In this document: in pieces, positions 1-11,683 of the stretch
How positions within the stretch are numbered: position 1 is the first letter of the stretch
Layout: each line of letters starts with the position of its first letter
NCBI GenBank assembly: GCA_946122785.1
Contig: CAMGYJ010000004.1
Span: forward strand, 9,322,150 to 9,386,149
DNA: 64,000 nt
Reading direction: 5' to 3'
DNA from: Linum tenue
Taxonomy: Eukaryota > Streptophyta > Magnoliopsida > Malpighiales > Linaceae
Notes under the pieces: generated by a model
What the model was told of the DNA's origin: nothing
Databases searched by the model: none
The model's input: the letters and a program-made list of their open reading frames with translations, nothing else
Program-made: the position numbers and the translations under genes

Positions 1-227
1 ACAATTTCATGTAGCACACAATTTTTATCACCTAACACACAACAAATTAAAATATGATTGCAAGTTATAATAACAATTACCGTAATTATCAAATTTAAAG
101 GAAACCATGCCAATTGCGGCAGTATAGAGGAGGAGTAGGGCGAGCTGATGGAGAGTGGCAAGCAGAAGCAGATTCAGAACACAGTAGAGTATTGGGCCGA
201 ATTTCATTAGAAAATTAGCTCCGTAAA

Positions 228-480
228 AAAATCACATTTTTTTTACAATATCAATTGTACACATCGATCTTTTACATTTTAATACATTGAATTCATCAAT
301 AATGGAGTTTACATCCATACCAATAGCATACTCTTTTTAAGATAAAATAGTTAACCAATTGGCGAGAATTCATCGCTCATTTTGTTGGGCACATAAATTT
401 TCACCTATTTCATTGTTGAAAAGGTTCTCTCCATAGTAGCTGTTGAAACGAACAATGTCAACACTGGTCAAATCAATCGA
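228..480 (-). pseudogene. Relic of hAT transposase C-terminus (dimerisation domain)
   Basis: Read on the minus strand, this stretch gives a decayed match to the C-terminal dimerisation region of plant hAT transposases of the TTF zinc-finger type. The marks are an ATMERTFSTMK-like block, then NKMSDEF, and after a frame change SIIDEFNVLKCKR. The family pattern is TERSFSAMK, then LRNRM-DEF, then IIDEF-LK-RR. Stops after TMK and after SPIG and at least one frameshift show it is dead. The more N-terminal parts of the transposase are not visible, so this is a fragment or an internally deleted copy. The identification rests on pattern recognition of short blocks. Confidence 0.5.
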
Positions 481-794
481 CTAATCAATATATATTGTGT
501 ATCAATTCCTATTTTCACCAGCTGCTCTAGTAATTTCCTAAGGGAATAAACCTCATATTTCTTTTACTCTTTTACGTTTAAGAATTTTAAGTTTCATTGT
601 TTGTTTTTTTTTAGATGAGAATCATTGGAGCTAGAATTTCAGGCTAATTTTAGAGGTGTGATTTGAATATGTTCATCTTACCAATTTTCCTAATTACACA
701 CAATCTTATTATAAAATAACACAGGACCGAATGACTAAAATCGATAAACTTATAAGGGTTCTACTAGCTCCTGATCCAAAGGAGGGCTTGGCTG

Positions 795-829
795 TGGCCC
801 GGGGTGGTCATCCCCTGGATCCGCCACTG
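795..829 (-). repeat. hAT-like element terminus
   Basis: On the minus strand this begins CAGTGGCGGATCCAGG, a form common at the ends of plant TTF-type hAT elements. It lies about 315 bases from the transposase relic at 228-480 and in the same orientation, so it may be the 5' end of that element. No 8-bp target duplication was found because the other end was not identified. Confidence 0.3.
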
Positions 830-1364
830 GTGACAAGAAAGAGGAGGAACATTTGGGGTGCAGGGGTTGCAGATTTACCCTGACGAAGAGCATTTAACTA
901 GTAACATTAGGGCAACGTTTAGTCATTCAATTTCATAATGGCCGGTAATTTACACACTTGAGCCTACGAATTGGGCTTTAACGGCAAACGGGTAAGAAGC
1001 TGCCTGGGTTCGTTTGTGCATTGGTCCGGTGAATTCGTGTAGTGAGCCTGAGAGTGTAAGCCTGGGCCCAATTGATCTCCTCAGTGAGGGATTAAACGGG
1101 CGGCGTCAGTCAGAGCCCAATGTAAAATAGACCTAAGCCCAAACTGCTGAAGCTAACATACATGCTTCGTTTAACAGCCGCTTCGCGCGAGTCGCGACAA
1201 GGTATGAGGACAAGAATACAAACGGTGATGAATCTGATAAAGTGATCAAACTGTATACATTAAGGATCGATTTAATTAAGCCAATACAATTATGTAAATT
1301 AATCTTTGAAATCGAATCAAAAGAATCTAAATCTGATAAACTAAACTACAATGAATCGTGTTGT
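830..1364. other. Intergenic; 3' flank of the SAP gene
   Basis: No coding sequence, RNA gene or terminal repeat was recognised here. The part next to 1364 should contain the 3' untranslated region of the minus-strand SAP gene. Confidence 0.5.
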
Positions 1365-1796
1365 TCAAATCCTGAACTCCAATTTATCGCCCTTGCAGAG
1401 CGGGTTCTGCTTCACCAAAATCTCGCGCGCTATTCCCTTGACGTCAAAGCTGCACCCGTGCTCTTCGGCGTACCGGTGGGACCCGCAGAACACGCCGCCG
1501 CACCGGCAGGCGAAACCCAGCAGGCCGACCTTCTTGTTGCACGCCTTGCACCGGCTCTTCCCCTTATTATTCACCCCGCCGCCGCTGTTATCCGTGGCCG
1601 AGTCCGACTTAGCTGCGGCCAGCTGGGAGGAGACGACGTCGTCAGTGGCGGCGGCGGTTGAAGAAACGGCGGTGACGGGGGGTTTGGGTTGTTGCTTCTT
1701 CTGGGAGTCCTTGTAACACTTGGAGCAGAGGTTGTTGGTTTGAGGGGAGCCGTAGAATCCGCAGCCGTTGCCGCAAAGACTGGGTTCTGAAGCCAT
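1365..1796 (-). CDS. A20/AN1 zinc-finger stress-associated protein
   Basis: Intronless 143-residue protein. An A20 zinc finger lies at about residues 5-29: CGNGC, eleven residues, then CSKC. A low-complexity Ala/Ser/Thr/Pro linker follows. An AN1 zinc finger lies at about residues 82-125: CKAC, then FACRCGGVFCGSHRYAEEHGC, with the expected Cys and His ligands. This order and a length of 140-170 residues are typical of plant SAP proteins, which act in ubiquitin-linked abiotic stress responses; some are ubiquitin ligases or bind ubiquitin. The start at 1796 is the first ATG in frame and directly precedes the A20 finger. A TATA box about 145 bases upstream and a heat-shock element farther up suggest stress induction. 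All zinc ligands are present, so the gene looks functional. The paralogue number cannot be assigned from sequence alone. Confidence 0.9.
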   Translation of the reverse strand: MASEPSLCGNGCGFYGSPQTNNLCSKCYKDSQKKQQPKPPVTAVSSTAAATDDVVSSQLAAAKSDSATDNSGGGVNNKGKSRCKACNKKVGLLGFACRCGGVFCGSHRYAEEHGCSFDVKGIAREILVKQNPLCKGDKLEFRI

Positions 1797-1940
1797 CCTC
1801 TCGATCGATCGAATTTTTGCGGTGAATTGATTGAATAGTAGTATGGGTTTTGAGGACGATTGAGGAGCTGTGTTTGGGAGTGTGTATTGTGAATGGATTT
1901 TGGAATGAGTGAAGAATGACGCTGCAAGCGAGTGGCGACT

Positions 1941-1947
1941 TTATATA
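1941..1947 (-). promoter_or_regulatory. TATA box of the SAP gene
   Basis: On the minus strand this reads within CTATATAAAG, about 145 bases upstream of the SAP start codon. That position predicts a leader of roughly 110 bases. Nothing else TATA-like lies between it and the ATG. Confidence 0.65.
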
Positions 1948-2041
1948 GAGAGCATCGAGTGGCCGTATTTGGAACTGGAAGGGAATTCCAATTCCGAGTG
2001 GAGTTTGGATGGGTTTTATAATTCCTGCCCGTTCCCGTAGT

Positions 2042-2054
2042 TTCCAGAAGCTTC
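2042..2054 (-). promoter_or_regulatory. Heat-shock element upstream of the SAP gene
   Basis: The sequence TTCCAGAAGCTTC holds three alternating inverted 5-bp units (TTC, GAA, TTC, each spaced by two bases), the exact consensus for heat-shock factor trimers. It sits about 95 bases upstream of the putative TATA box. The motif reads as a valid element on either strand. Binding is inferred, not shown. Confidence 0.55.
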
Positions 2055-2323
2055 TCGTCGAGTTCCTCTTTAGTTTCGGCAAGGTGACATTGCAGCGTAT
2101 CCTTATTTAATTTCCTTCCATATACTTCACAGGGAGCGGGCAATTCAGGACTCCATTAGCAGCTAGGCTCCCGAATAATTTCGTTATCCTCACGAACATG
2201 ATCACTTCCCTCATTACGAGATTGTACACATACTTTTAGCGCTACCTGATTAGCTACGGCACCACCTACATTTCTCCAAGGGTGACCTAAAGGCTAAAGT
2301 TCCACCACCAGATTGTAATAGGG

Positions 2324-2770
2324 TAGGGGTGGCTATATATACGGTTCGGTTAAATTGGCCCAAATTGATCCAGTCCAGTTCGGTTTTTTTGAAAATATAA
2401 GGGCCAAAGATTGGATACAGTCTGGTCTTGATCCGGTCCGGTCATGACCCGGTCCGGTCCCAATTCAGTCTTGATTTTATATTGAGTTTGTGGGGATTTG
2501 AGTGGCCTAAGGCCTGAAAGGGCGGGGAGTTGGTTAAGTTTTATACTAAGTGCAAAAGTTTGTGACCGTTTATGCAAATTACCCTTAAGTTTTGGGTGTT
2601 GAGCTCTCTTATCCGATCTTTATCCAGTTTTCAATCCGGTCCTGAACAGTTTTTTACCTCAAATCTAAGCCCAAAGATTGGATTGGATTGTTTACTATCT
2701 GGTCCCGGTCCGGGTTATACAGTCCAGTTTCGGGTAAAACCAAAAAACCCGGACCAAATAGTCAGCCCTA
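2324..2770. mobile_element. Non-autonomous hAT element (447 bp)
   Basis: Starts TAGGGGTGGC and ends GTCAGCCCTA, imperfect terminal inverted repeats. It is flanked by a perfect 8-bp duplication TAATAGGG at 2316-2323 and 2771-2778, the hAT hallmark. The interior is rich in GGTCCGGT/GGTTCGG-like motifs and has no credible ORF. Confidence 0.85.
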
Positions 2771-3437
2771 TAATAGGGAATCATTTTCCAATATCTCTGT
2801 AAGAGCAGATATATGCCAAACGTGAATACCCCTTCGAAGCTACAGACAGGACGCCTGGCAGTGAGACCCAATCTTGAATGAAACAAATACCACGACTTCT
2901 ATATTTTTCAAAACAATTCCCATGTCAACAAATTAAAGGTCAAAGATCTTAATTGATTGCAATTTAATGCAATTGGAAGGTAGGTGACTAACAAGAGGAA
3001 ATGAATAAAATGAGTAACTATTAAAAAAGAGATGTTTTTTTGGGTAAAAATAGAGATGTGTTTTTAGATAACAAACATAAAAGATATTTAATAAATTAAG
3101 AGCATCTCCATCAATGCAATTGCAAAATAAATTGTATTTGTGTTTTTTATTGTCAACTCAATTTTTTTGCAATTCACATCACATTCATTCCTTCACCTAC
3201 ATCAATGCAATTAACTTGCAATTACAAATATAATTAAACATTATGTTTAAATTATAGAAAATTAAGTAAAAAAGAAAAGAAAATAAAATAAAATATCCCC
3301 ATTTTTGTAGGCTTTTTTGACTTGCATATGGAATTGTATTTGTTGCAAGCTTGCAAATATATCATTGGTAGCCACATCAATGCAATTGGTTTTGCAATTG
3401 CAAACACCTATGCCATGTCATTTTGCTATTGAGAATG

Positions 3438-4279
3438 TGTTTTCCGGCGAGGAAAAACTGGTGTTTGAATTAAATGATTTGCACCTTGACTTCTTGAACA
3501 ACGAAAATCAACACGGTTCACACCTCTCCGAACAATGTTCGAACGAGGGTGTTTGATGTTTTTGATAGTTTTTTGGGAACAATCTAAGTTACTCTACTCC
3601 TATGGAGGTTCAGTGAGAGCTCCGAAAAGCTAAAAGCTGATTTGCAGAGAAAAGATAAATTTTGACATTGTGCGTCAAATGTTTGGTTGTGGAACCCCTC
3701 CTTCGTTTTCGTTTCTCCTATTTATAGCCATCCATTGTAACCGTTGTGCAACCGCCTCTTGGTAACCGGTGCTCCACTGCTTGGTGTTTGATGTAGCTTG
3801 CTTGACTGTCTTGTTTGGTGAGTGAAGACTTCACGCTTGGTGGTACTTGTGCTAACCCCCTTGACATGACGTCATGCCTTCTTTCCCATCACGGTCTAGT
3901 GACTTGTGTTGCCCTTTGGCTTTCTTCACCCCATCATATGTCTAGGAGTACTTACCCGCGAGGTAGGTTTCATGCTTGACCCCCCTTGTACTATGGGTCT
4001 CAACACTTAGCCAAAATTTGGCTAAGTATGGTGGGGTGCCCACTTGGGTGGTTGATGTGGAAGGGTGTCAACGCTTGACACTTGATCACTCTTGCGTGAC
4101 GGGCGGGTGTTCGGTCGGTCAAGTGGTGTGTGTTGAGGCACCTGGTATGAAGCCCAAAATACCGTTATTTAGGCCCAACCTAAACCAATTTAATTAACAT
4201 GGTTAAGTTGGCCTTATAAATCACTACCACCCCTTGAAAATGATCAATGTGGTATTGAGTGATTTTTTAGTGGTAAACA
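3438..4279 (-). repeat. 3' LTR of the Tat-lineage element
   Basis: 842 bp beginning TGTTTTCCGG and ending GGTAAACA on the plus strand, matching 37425-38268 along its whole length. It is flanked outside by GAATG. Fourteen bases on, a GC-skewed tract follows instead of a clear polypurine tract; see the next entry. Confidence 0.93.
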
Positions 4280-4800
4280 AATATTTTTTAGATCCGAACT
4301 CATACTAATAGTTGGAACACTGGTTGGGTCGGGTTCTACGGGTTGTGTAATCCAAAATCCAAACCCAACCCAAAAGAGGCGGGTTGTACAAAAGAAAACC
4401 CTCACCCAACCCAAAACCTTCTTTTTAGAGATAAATACGGGTGGATTGGGTTGGACGGGTGGGTCGGTTTGCGGGTGTATTTGTTCACCCCTACTTAGCC
4501 CGTCTCTTTTTCCACGCCAACCATGACCATGTCCCATACTCGAATTTAAGCAAGAAGGCCTTGGCTCCTCGACTTGTTTGGCCTACTCCGCATCTCACCG
4601 GCTTGTAACAAATGGGAGAGGACTAAATTTTTGTATGGCCATCCAAATAATCATTCGACTCATCGCATAAAGGAAAAGGAATTCCTTCCCCTTTGAGCAC
4701 TCGGCTGATCGGCCATTAAAAAATAAATTTATTATTTTCTTGCCATACTTGGCTAGGATTCTAATTTCCTTTTCCTTGTAGGATTCTAATGCAATCAAAT
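4280..4800. other. Internal 3' region of the Tat element with hAT-like tract
   Basis: No gene was recognised. Positions 4283-4495 are full of GGGTTGGGTC-type motifs and end TTCACCCCTA, resembling non-autonomous hAT elements, but no matching 8-bp duplication was found. On the minus strand 4500-4514 reads as a purine-rich run (GGAAAAAGAGACGGG). That could be the polypurine tract if the hAT-like tract was inserted between it and the LTR. Confidence 0.35.
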
Positions 4801-4847
4801 CCTTTCCATAACTGCAATGGAATCTCTCATTAAAGCTTCCTCCAACT

Positions 4848-4958
4848 CTATAATAGAGACCTCCCCTTCTCATTCTTCACATCTTCACATACTTCAACAT
4901 ACTACATCCCAACACGAGCTCTCAAATTCAACGTGGTCTTCAAGCAAGCAAAGCAAAG
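4848..4958 (+). promoter_or_regulatory. Putative promoter and leader exon of the antisense PMD gene
   Basis: A TATA-like CTATAATAG at about 4848 is followed by a pyrimidine- and CA-rich leader. The leader ends AAAG at 4958 directly before a GTGAGA splice donor. The partner acceptor, CTCTTGTAG, lies at 26301, one base before the exon that carries the PMD start codon. The native leader intron would be only about 170 bases; the MULE now expands it to 21 kb. This is inferred from splice signals and position only. Confidence 0.45.
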
Positions 4959-5034
4959 GTGAGAGAAAAAATTCTCCATCACTACTAGTGGCCGCCATCC
5001 ATATCTTTTTTTCTTATTTATATATATATATATG

Positions 5035-5360
5035 GTTCAGGCTAGCGTACGATGGTCGTACGCTGTGCGCCTGTGTTCACACTTGTTAATAATTTTTAAT
5101 TAGTTATAATTAAGTAAATAATTAAGAATAATTAAAATTACAAGCATACCTATAAATTTATTTCGAAATACTATTTAGTCCCAAATAATATTTTGCCGTC
5201 TTTCTGCTTAAATCAATCATGTAAATTTTCAATTGAACATTTATAGTACCTTCTTTTTGCCATTCATAATTTATAACACCCAAATTTCTTATCAATAATA
5301 AATTATACAATTATTTTTATTTCTTCTTTCAAAATGCATAACTAAAATATTGAATTTCAC
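5035..5360 (+). repeat. Left TIR of the MULE
   Basis: Matches the reverse complement of 25894-26209 from GGCTAGCGTACGA to TTGAATTTCAC, with scattered substitutions and a 10-base indel. A near-terminal palindrome (8-bp arms, 3-base loop) lies at 5045-5063. Confidence 0.88.
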
Positions 5361-8300
5361 AACCATTTTATTCATTTCCTTTTCTGAAAAGATCCCACAA
5401 ATCATTTCACCTTCTTCCTCTTATCCTTTCGTGTCCATGCTCCTCCATTTTCAACAAACTCCATCCCCTATCCCCTTTCACCTTCATATCTCCGATTCGG
5501 CCAGTCGAGAAGGAGGCTTTGCTCTCAGAAGAGGCGGAGAAGTGGCTACGTCGCCGTATTCCCTTCTCCCTGAACGCTGCGAAGCCGATGATCTCTCCGA
5601 CCCCCGCCGCCGCCTTTCCTCATCCTCCTCCCTTCCACACTACTCCTTTCGCTGCTGCTGCTGATTCTCTGCTTTCTTGCTTCCCGAATAAAAAAAAAAT
5701 CTCCGATTCGGCCGAAGTCTTGTAATCGCCGTTGGCCTCTCCTACTCTCCCGCCAAAGAATGACCTTGTCGATGCAATTGTATGAAATGAGCATTTATAG
5801 AGGAGGGAAAGCGAGGGTTGGGATCCGTAGGTGGTGGAAGAAGAAGAAGAAGAAGAAGAAGAAGAAGAAGAAGAAGAAGAAGAAGAAGAAGAAGAAGAGA
5901 CTGATAAGGCGACGGTGGGCTGCGATGATGGTGATGATCGAAAGCTTGGAGTTTGGGAGAAGTGAGGGACTTCAATTAAACTCCCCTGGTTTTCTTCCCC
6001 CAAGGCCACATGCATCTGCATCAGAAGCGAGGGACTTCAATTCAACGCCATCTCCTATCCCGATTCTCCTATCAAGCCGATTTATCTCTCTAAACTTAGG
6101 GTTTTTTAGCTTGATTTGTCATAGGTGCAAGGGGAGGCGGTGCAGCGGATGATTTATGAGATTGACGGGAGTTACGGGTCATGCTACGGCAATCGAGCGT
6201 AGTCTCGAGTTTCACCAGGTATTGCGACTTTCACCAGGTATTGCGACTTGCGTCATTCACAAGAGTGCCTCTCGTTTTACTTTACGGTGGAGTTTGCATA
6301 GGTTTAGGAGTTCCTCATTGTAACTTTTCTGAACTTTTGTGATAAGTTGTGAATGCATAGCGAATAGGGTTGGGATTAGTCTTGGTTAGAATTTGTGGGG
6401 TTAGGGTTGCTGTTCAAGCTAAAGGATTGCAGGTTCAGAGAGTAAAGTGTTATAGGTGATGAACATGGCGACTATAACAAGGGCAGATTAAGTTGTTGTA
6501 AAATTTTAGCGACCACAAGCATTATCCGGAAAGCATTGTTAGGCTTATCTAGAACTATATGAATGGTCTCTCTTATTTTGGCGTGGTAGATGCTAAGGCG
6601 ATGAGCTGGAGCAGCATTGACAGTTCTCTGATTGAATGAATGGTGCTTTTGCTAGGGGGGGGGGGGTAAATCTGCTGTCGAAATGTCATTTACACATAAT
6701 TGAACTATTGTAGTTGATGTCTTCACAGGCTTAATGTGTTGAAAATTGATTTCTCAGGAGAAAGAAGCATACAAAATTAATAAAAAATCATTTGTAGTCT
6801 AATAACATTGTAATGAACTTAAAGAAGATCTCTTCCTACATGTATGGTGGTGGGTGGAGGTCTTTCTGTTTGTACTATTAGCATTACTTCTTTGGCTTCT
6901 GGTAGTGATGATTTATTTCTACAGATTATGTTAATAGGGAGTTAAATCAAACATCAGCATCATTATTCAGCCTCTTTGAACTTAATTTCACTAGGGTCCA
7001 GGTTGTCTATCTGTGTATGGTACGATGATCTTCTTCAGCCTATTTTGCGTGGTCTTAACTCTGCATTTTATCTATCCATTCAGCTGCCATAGGTTCTTGT
7101 TGTTCTCTACACATAATATTTGGTTCTTGAGTTATCCTTTGTACCTTACTAATGCATTGAACATCTAATCTCTTGTGAGTATGCTTCCGAAAATGGTGAT
7201 CCTGGTGCTTTCAAATAATGCGGAACCTCTAGGAAATTGATATGGGCATAACCGTGATCTATTGTGTTTCGGTATGAGCAGCTAATATAGCTGCTAAAAC
7301 TAGCTGTCTAAAAAGTTTTGAGTTTCATAGTGCACAAATCAATGTTATGGCTGGATTGAAGTCCTCATATATTCATCTCACATCTACTTGGTTTTTAACA
7401 AAAAGTATCGGCAAATGAGGCGGAAAGAGCAAGATCGGGTTGCTAGGATGGAGGTCGACTATGCGGGAAGGAAAGAAGAAGCAGACTGTGTAAAAGGTAA
7501 CATAAGCAGTCGTTATACAGGAAAGGATTGATGATAATTCACAGGTTCGGTGGATGCATGTGTTAAGAACTGTTAATCATCACTTATGGGTCTGAATGGT
7601 TGGTTAATTGACATGTTGCTAGGCTGTGTGCTCTTGCTCTAACTGCTCTGACTCTAGATCTCCTTTTCGTATGGTGGTTGATAACTTGTTTTATGCATAG
7701 GTGAGAGGGTGGATATATGTAGGTAGATGCCTAGATGAGAGCATATTAAACTGTTGAAAGTGTTGTAGCTCTATACTTATGGTGATTGATGTCTTGTTTG
7801 ATGCATAGTTGAGACTAGAGAGGGTGGATGTATATAGGTAGATGCCTAGTTGGGAACATATTAAATGGCATCAAACGCAGACTGAGGTAGCTATCCGTAT
7901 TTTGGTCAAATTGACGGGACTGTGCATCTAGGCATGGTTTTGGGTCTTGGCAATTTGTTTTGATTCGACCTGAAGCTGTTTTTTTTTTAACTTTAAGAGT
8001 CGGATTTGAGAAGTAAAGAGACTTGGTCTCAGAAAGCTTGTGCTTCCATTTGAACTTAAATCCCTGTTAAACCTTCTTTCCTCAAATCTGGTCTGTCTTC
8101 ACTGTTGATCCATAAATAAACTGAAGCAACACATGTACCTTGTGTTTCATACAACTTGTTGTTTGCGTTGCTTCTGATTGGGGTTTTTTTCTTTTCCTTA
8201 CTGTAGCTCCCTGCACTTTTTCACGCCAGGAAAGAATGATTAAAGTATTTCAGTTTTATATATCACAATTGTGAAGACTAGGAGACTTAATAAAAAAAGG

Positions 8301-8524
8301 GATTTTGATTCCCACCCACGAGTTTTGATAAGAAGTATTTACCTTCTAGGAAGCTTATTAGTTTATTTAATTTTATTTCTAATAAATACAAATCACAACA
8401 AAAATATTTTGTAACAATTCCCTTCATCAGAACTCTAAACACGTTTTTCCTATATAAGCTACTCATCCGAGTGGAATAATCTTCGTATTTTCGGGAAGAA
8501 AACAAAAGAAGGAAGATCGGTGTC
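5361..8524. other. Non-coding left part of the MULE
   Basis: No conserved protein was recognised. It probably holds the promoter and leader of the protease gene. A purine microsatellite lies at 5837-5899 and a G-run at about 6654-6667. TTAGGGTTT-like sequence and many GT/AG signals suggest transcribed leader and introns, but no exon can be supported before 8525. Confidence 0.4.
5837..5899 (+). repeat. (GAA)n microsatellite
   Basis: About 21 uninterrupted GAA/AAG units. Open frames through it are poly-Lys or poly-Leu artefacts and are not genes. Confidence 0.97.
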
Positions 8525-10770
8525 ATGGAAGGGTTAGTTTTAGTTGTTTTCCGATGCCTTTGTTCCTGAGTCTTATGGCCACCTGCTAAAGCTTCGTTTT
8601 TTTAATGTTGTTTTCAGGTTAGACAAGACAGCAGCCGAATCAAACGAGGTAAAGTTTCAAAATTCGTACAATGTCCTGCATTCTTTTTATTTGTTATTTT
8701 TTATTTGGGGTACCTAAATGCCTGAGTTTTTGTTATGCAGATCAGGAGCCTGCATTCGTTTATGACTGACTTGGAAAAAGGTCAGCTATCTATGAAAAGG
8801 GAGTTGAAGGGTGATATTAACGACTTGAGGACAACAGTGCAGTCGTTTAGGGACCTGTTGATTGGGAGGTTCGGTGGAAACTCTGAAAATGGCAGAAAGG
8901 AGAAGAATGACGATAAAGTCGAAGTTGTGAACTTAAGCTCGGATAGCTCGTTTTCCTTGGCAACAAGGAGTAAACATGAGACGAAAAGCACAGTCAGCAG
9001 GAGAAAGGTACCCATAGTCACACTTTTGTTTTTTGTGTTTATGTGATATCAGTGTTTTAATACATATGTTAAATGATAGGGGAAAGCGGTTAGAAAGTCT
9101 CCAATTAGGTTGCGGAGTCCTATTTGGACCCGGAAAGATCCCGAGAGGACTAATGCCAAAATAAAGGTGATCGGCCTTCATCACTACAAAGTCCCTATCA
9201 AAAAGGGATCAGTGGTTGATCAGCCACGTTTTTTATCCATTCAAGGATGAAAGGTATTAAAAAAATTGTGTTACATTGTTATTAATTGAGCATAATTCAT
9301 TTTCTGCAAGTTAAAAGCACTCAAAAATGATTTGTATTGTCTGTTGTTGGTTGTAGTGAGGCGCTGGTTAGATCTCCATGGTTTCATCTAACCCGTGGAG
9401 AGTTTAAGGTATTAGTGCCGGAAATACCATTGTCTACTCAGGTTCGTATACAACTTATCTTGATTCTTGAATTTATAAATGGCTTAGTAAAGGAGCAAAG
9501 TTGTGTAACATGATATGTGTTTTGACACTGTTTATTTGTAGGTGATCACTATGTGCGTTGACTTGTTAACGGTGCCGGAGTTGGAAAATGAAAAACCTAT
9601 GAATTGGTTCTTACCACCGGCATTTGCTGTAAGTTCATAAGTTGTATTTGGTATTATTTTGCATATCTTTAAAAGTAGTAATTGGACATATTTCAAACTC
9701 TACTGTATGCTAAAAGTTATTTTTGGTTATAAGAGTCTTCATTATGAATGATTGTATAGGGTTGTTAAAATCTGTTGAACTTTAGGCCATAATTTTTGTG
9801 CAGTCATTAGAAAATCTCGGCTAGTCACTTAAACTTGTTGTCTGTCATTAAAAAAACTTGAACTTTAGGCCATAATTTTTGTGCTGTTTTTTTAGTGTGA
9901 ATTTCTTGTCATGAGTGGAACCTAAAACTGGAATCAGATATGTTGTCATTCTTGTGATGAATTATGGATTGAAATGTTCTAGCGCCACCCAATCCTAGAT
10001 GTGTTGCCCATTTTTCTTGAAATTCCAGAAACCAAATTTTTAGGTTTCCTTTTAAAAGTTGTATGGCTGCTTCCATGCAATAAACTCATCATACCACACT
10101 AGTGTATTTTCAGCACTTCTGTTCGAGAGGTGACATTGACATTATGAACCTGACTGGTTAGCACGTAAAAATTGGAACCTTATCTAGGTATCCATAAAAA
10201 GTGAATTGATTGTGTAACTATTACGATTTAATATGACTATTCTTGTAGGTGGCCTGTGCAACCGGAGATCGCGTTTTTGCTTACCCTGAGAAAAGAATTA
10301 AAACAGTGTACTGCTCTGGGGACTTCAATGATTGTGAGAAGGTAACTGTTGCAAATGCTGGAACCTCTTAGAATTTCGTGATGGATAGAATTTTTTGTTG
10401 AGGTTTAAGTAATGTGTGTATATGTCAGATTTTTGTCCCGGTGCTGCTGGGTAGCCACTTCTTTCTTTCTTTCTGTTTTTGACCTTAAGAAAGAGGTGAT
10501 TGAAATATGGGACTCACTTCCAAATTGTGTCGATCCAATTAAGAGGGGAGAAAAAGTGTCACTGATTGTAAGTCATCTTGGGCATCTAAAAGGCTATGTT
10601 ATGTATTCAATTTGTATATATGCTGACATATTATGTACTTGCTGTAGGCAAAGGAACTGGACTCGATCTTTTTTGAAGCAGTCATGAGGAGATTCGAAGC
10701 CAAGATGTTTTGCACTTTCACCATCGTAGAGGTGGTCAATGCTCCGGGGCAAGAGAATGGGTATGTTTAT

Positions 10771-11437
10771 TGATGAGGACGTCAATGGGCCAGTCACACG
10801 TGCTAAGGCAAGGACGTTGAAGGAGAAGCTTGCGACATATTTGGATAGCTACTTTGGAGCCATGGATGTTGAGCTATTTCGAGGGAAGCCATATATGATG
10901 ATTCGAGTGAAGGAAGAAGGAGGAAGTGCTGAAGAGAAGGCAGATTGCAAGAAGCAGCCTTAACGGGTTTGCTTAACGGGTCCAGCCTTAACGGGTCCAG
11001 GCTTAACGGTTTGGGCTTAACGAGTTTGCTGGCTGTTTCCGAGTTTCCTTGTTTTAAAGTCGGTTTATGATTGTTTTTCCATGTTGGAGTCGGATTTGGG
11101 TTGTACTTTGCCTATTTAAAGGGCTGAACACGTTGGTTTTACCCTTAGACGATTATTATTGAATATCAGAGGCTAAAGCCGAGTTCCTACGCGGAATTTG
11201 CCCTAATTACTCTGTCGAGAATCTCCAGAGTGCTAGAGCGACTCTTATCAGCTAGGTAATCACCCTGGTTGTGGCGAGCTACCCATATCGATTGCCCTTT
11301 ATTCCGAGTTGAATCTGTCTGATCGATTCATATATCGATTGCCCTTATTCACGGGTGAGTACTATCCGATCGATTTCCATCCTATCCGGTTCTGTTTGGT
11401 TCGAGAAGCTTGACCCTGCGCAACTTTGATTATATCA
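10771..11437 (+). repeat. 5' LTR of the chromovirus-like element
   Basis: Begins TGATGAGGAC and ends GATTATATCA. It contains a copy of the pol C-terminus coding sequence up to TAA at about 10963, a cluster of short TTAACGGGT repeats at 10962-11024, and a TATA-like CTATTTAAAG near 11112. Confidence 0.93.
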
Positions 11438-11438
11438 A

Positions 11439-11450
11439 GTGGTATCAGAG
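11439..11450 (+). promoter_or_regulatory. Primer-binding site (initiator Met tRNA type)
   Basis: GTGGTATCAGAGC lies one base after the LTR end. TGGTATCAGAGC is the usual plant initiator Met tRNA complement. Confidence 0.9.
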
Positions 11451-11683
11451 CTAAGGTTCAAATCAGTGGCGTGTTCTTGAAGTTTTTTTTGAAGAACTTG
11501 TGTGTTCTTGTTTGTGTTCTTGGTGGTTTTGTTCGAGTTCTTGAAGGTCTTGGCGTGTTCTTGAGCCGCAAGACAGGAGGTTGTTTGTTCTTGAGAGTTC
11601 TTGGTGTTTCTTGCGAGGCAAGAAGCAAGTTGTGCGAGTTCTTGTTAAGTTTTGAGTTCTTGGACTTTTCTTGCCTACCAAAC

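Noticed and set aside
4268..4495. A complete hAT element next to the left Tat LTR
   Set aside because: The right end looks hAT-like and the left could start at TAGTGGTAAACAAATA, but that sequence also ends the other LTR and no 8-bp duplication exists.
5742..6152. Open frames coding for long Lys or Leu runs
   Set aside because: They are translations of the (GAA)n microsatellite on both strands.
10739..10963. Separate small gene identical to the pol C-terminus
   Set aside because: It is the coding part duplicated in the 5' LTR, not an independent gene.
11426..11683. N-terminal extension of the chromovirus-like gag ORF
   Set aside because: It begins inside the 5' LTR and crosses the primer-binding site; the gag-like start is at 11684.
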